Source: an uncultured bacterium
GTDB lineage: Bacteria > Actinomycetota > Coriobacteriia > Coriobacteriales > Eggerthellaceae
Direction of reading: 5' to 3'
NCBI GenBank assembly: GCA_947649215.1
Contig: CANSQW010000073.1
Span: 1-6,785, forward strand
Length of the DNA stretch: 6,785 bases
Below the pieces are notes generated by a model. It was given only the letters and a program-made list of their open reading frames with translations, made no database searches and had not been told where the DNA came from. Positions 5,397 through 6,785 of this stretch are shown here, piece by piece (positions within the stretch are counted from its first letter, which is position 1; each line of letters opens with the position of its first letter). The translations under genes and the position numbers were made by a program.

Positions 5397-6185
5397 CTAT
5401 ATTCTCTGCTCAAGCTCGCGCACGGGCACGCAGACGCGCACCTCGTCGCCATAGAGGGAATTGACCTCGACGTCCACGTCATAGAGGTCGCTGATGAGCT
5501 CGGAGGTGATGGTGTCGTAGGGGTCGCCGAAGGCGCGAACGCGGCCGTCGTGTATCACGAGGGTCTTGTCCGAGTAGAGGAACGCCTGGTCAGGGTTGTG
5601 GGTGGACTGCACGATGGAGAGCCCCTCGCGCGCGAGCTGACGCACGCAGGACAGCACGCGCACCGTGTTGCCGTAGTCGAGCGCGCTGGTGGGCTCGTCC
5701 ATGATGATGGTCTGAGCGTTCTGCGCGAGCGCGCGTGCGATGAGCACCAGCTGCTGCTCCCCGCCGGATATCTGAGTGTAGGAGCGGTGGGCCAGCCGTT
5801 CGACGCCGATGCGCTCAAGCGCCTCGTAGGCACGCTTGACCTGGGATTTCCCCGGCGTGCTCAGCATGCGCAGGTCATTGCCCGCGGCCATGAGCACCAC
5901 ATCGAGCACCTCGTAGTCGTAGACTGGCGCATGGGACTGCGGGATATAGGACACCTCGCGCGCCCGCTCCCGCACCGGCAGGCGGCGCAGATCCTTGCCG
6001 TTGACCCGAATCTCGCCCGCATAGTGGGTGGACAGGCCCAGAATGCAGCGGAACAGCGTGGACTTGCCCACCCCGTTGGGGCCAAGCACGTTGACGAGCG
6101 CGGCATCGGGAATGTCGAAGCTGACATCCCTCAGCACCTCGTGGCTGCCGTAGGAGAAACTCAGGTCGCGCACTTCGATGCTCAT
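5397..6185 (-). CDS. FecE/BtuD-type ABC importer ATPase
   Basis: A 262-residue cytoplasmic ATPase that powers the importer. All nucleotide-site motifs are intact: Walker A GPNGVGKST (35-43), Q-loop Gln83, signature ISGGEQQ (139-145), Walker B TIIMDEP (159-165) with catalytic Glu164, D-loop SALD (167-170) and H-loop His196. Length and the VSYIPQ and ISGGEQQLVLIARAL phrases fit the iron-complex/corrinoid importer branch. The C-terminal extension after about residue 225 is short. The start is the ATG at 6185, which overlaps the permease stop as ATGA and has AAGGA seven bases upstream; the open frame extending to 6422 lies inside the permease gene and is not used. The overlap indicates translational coupling and one-to-one production with the permease. 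Confidence 0.93.
   Translation of the reverse strand: MSIEVRDLSFSYGSHEVLRDVSFDIPDAALVNVLGPNGVGKSTLFRCILGLSTHYAGEIRVNGKDLRRLPVRERAREVSYIPQSHAPVYDYEVLDVVLMAAGNDLRMLSTPGKSQVKRAYEALERIGVERLAHRSYTQISGGEQQLVLIARALAQNAQTIIMDEPTSALDYGNTVRVLSCVRQLAREGLSIVQSTHNPDQAFLYSDKTLVIHDGRVRAFGDPYDTITSELISDLYDVDVEVNSLYGDEVRVCVPVRELEQRI
6182..6185 (-). other. ATGA stop-start overlap between permease and ATPase
   Basis: The ATPase ATG (6185-6183) shares bases with the permease TGA (6184-6182). The SD for the ATPase (AAGGA) lies inside the last permease codons. This is a common translational-coupling arrangement for subunits needed in equal amounts. Confidence 0.85.
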
Positions 6186-6785
6186 AGCTTCTTCCTTCGC
6201 GTGATGAGGTACAGGAAGAACGGCGCGCCCACGAAGGCCGTGAGAATGCCGATGGGGATCTCGGCGGTGGTGGCCAGGCGGGCCACGTCGTCCACCACCA
6301 GCAGGAACCCGGCGCCCATCAGCATGGACGCGGGAATGAGCCGGCGGTAGTCGGCCCCCACCAGCATGCGGCACAGATGGGGGATGACCAGGCCCACCCA
6401 GCCGATCATGCCCGTGACGCACACGCTGGAGGCGGTGACGACGGTGGCGGCCACGATGACGACGATACGGATGAGCCGCGCATTGACGCCCATGGTGGCG
6501 GCCTCGTCGTCGCCCATGGTGAGGATGTTGATGCGCCAGCGCAGCGCGAAGAGCACGGCACAGCCCGCGAGCATGAGGGGAAGCACGGTGGCGACCTCGC
6601 TCATCTTGGCGCCGGTGAGCGACCCCATGAGCCAGTAGGTGATGTCGGCCAGCTCGTCGGTGGGGTCGGCCACCAGCTTGGCGTAGGAGACGCCCGCCTG
6701 GAACAGCGAGCTCACCATCACGCCGGCCAGCACCACCACCATCATGTGGTTGCCCTTGGCCCGGGCGCTGATGAGCAGCACGAGG
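6182..6785 (-). CDS. FecCD/BtuC-type ABC importer permease, 5' end cut by the window
   Basis: Only about the last 200 residues are visible; family members are near 330, so roughly the first 130 residues including the start lie beyond position 6785. The visible part is hydrophobic with several membrane helices and carries the family marks: YWLMGSLTGA, the coupling-helix region GDDEAATMGVN that contacts the ATPase, TGMIGWVGLVIPH followed by RMLVGADYRRLIP, and the closing EIPIGILTAFVGAPFFLYLI with a basic tail RRKKL. Two copies make the membrane channel for a metal complex taken from the binding lipoprotein. The GTG at 6781 is an internal Val, not a start, because the frame stays open to the edge and the residues before it continue the family pattern. 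The stop TGA overlaps the ATPase start. Confidence 0.92.
   Translation of the reverse strand, partial: LVLLISARAKGNHMMVVVLAGVMVSSLFQAGVSYAKLVADPTDELADITYWLMGSLTGAKMSEVATVLPLMLAGCAVLFALRWRINILTMGDDEAATMGVNARLIRIVVIVAATVVTASSVCVTGMIGWVGLVIPHLCRMLVGADYRRLIPASMLMGAGFLLVVDDVARLATTAEIPIGILTAFVGAPFFLYLITRRKKL

Noticed and set aside
4119..6350. Long plus-strand open frame of 743 codons opposite the ABC genes
   Set aside because: It spans three well supported minus-strand genes and their gaps; its translation is a low-complexity antisense pattern with no good start signal.
6186..6422. N-terminal extension of the ATPase frame
   Set aside because: It lies wholly within the permease gene, and the family N-terminus begins exactly at the ATG at 6185.
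1..6785. CRISPR array, insertion sequence, phage, toxin-antitoxin or defence genes
   Set aside because: No spaced repeat series, no transposase or integrase motifs, no terminal inverted repeats and no tRNA-like cloverleaf were seen on either strand.

Overview
The window is high-GC bacterial DNA. All six recognisable genes lie on the minus strand, so they read from the right edge to the left. The GC-rich codon use, strong AGGAGG-type ribosome binding sites, an MFS carrier with a DGYD first helix, and a metal-chelate ABC importer next to a DUF4213/DUF364 protein suggest an anaerobic actinobacterium of the Coriobacteriia (Eggerthellaceae such as Eggerthella or Gordonibacter). That assignment is an inference from style and gene content. 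No phylogenetic marker is present.

Right half (about 3253-6785): an importer cassette. In transcription order it holds a FecCD/BtuC-type permease (5' end outside the window), its ATPase (ATGA overlap with the permease), a class III lipoprotein substrate-binding protein (24-nt gap), and a two-domain DUF4213/DUF364 protein (191-nt gap). The first three make a complete ABC importer of the type used for siderophores, haem, corrinoids and some oxyanions. The fourth is a putative cytoplasmic metal-chelate or corrinoid-handling protein that may act after uptake.

Middle (about 2288-3252): a 320-bp leader with a strong hairpin and a candidate -10 element, then a gene for a LURP-one/YxjI-like (tubby-C fold) protein with a charged C-terminal tail. 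Its GTG start is set by a good Shine-Dalgarno sequence.

Left third (1-2287): a 507-bp non-coding region, then an MFS transporter. The non-coding region carries a good sigma70-type promoter (TTGACC-17-TATCCT), an FNR/CRP-like inverted repeat upstream of it, and a predicted leader of about 320 nt. The transporter has two extra C-terminal membrane segments and ends at a strong intrinsic terminator.

No RNA gene, insertion sequence, CRISPR array, phage gene or recognisable new defence system is present. The points most worth a second look are the ABC importer-DUF364 pairing, the regulated-looking long leader of the MFS gene, and the MFS C-terminal membrane hairpin.
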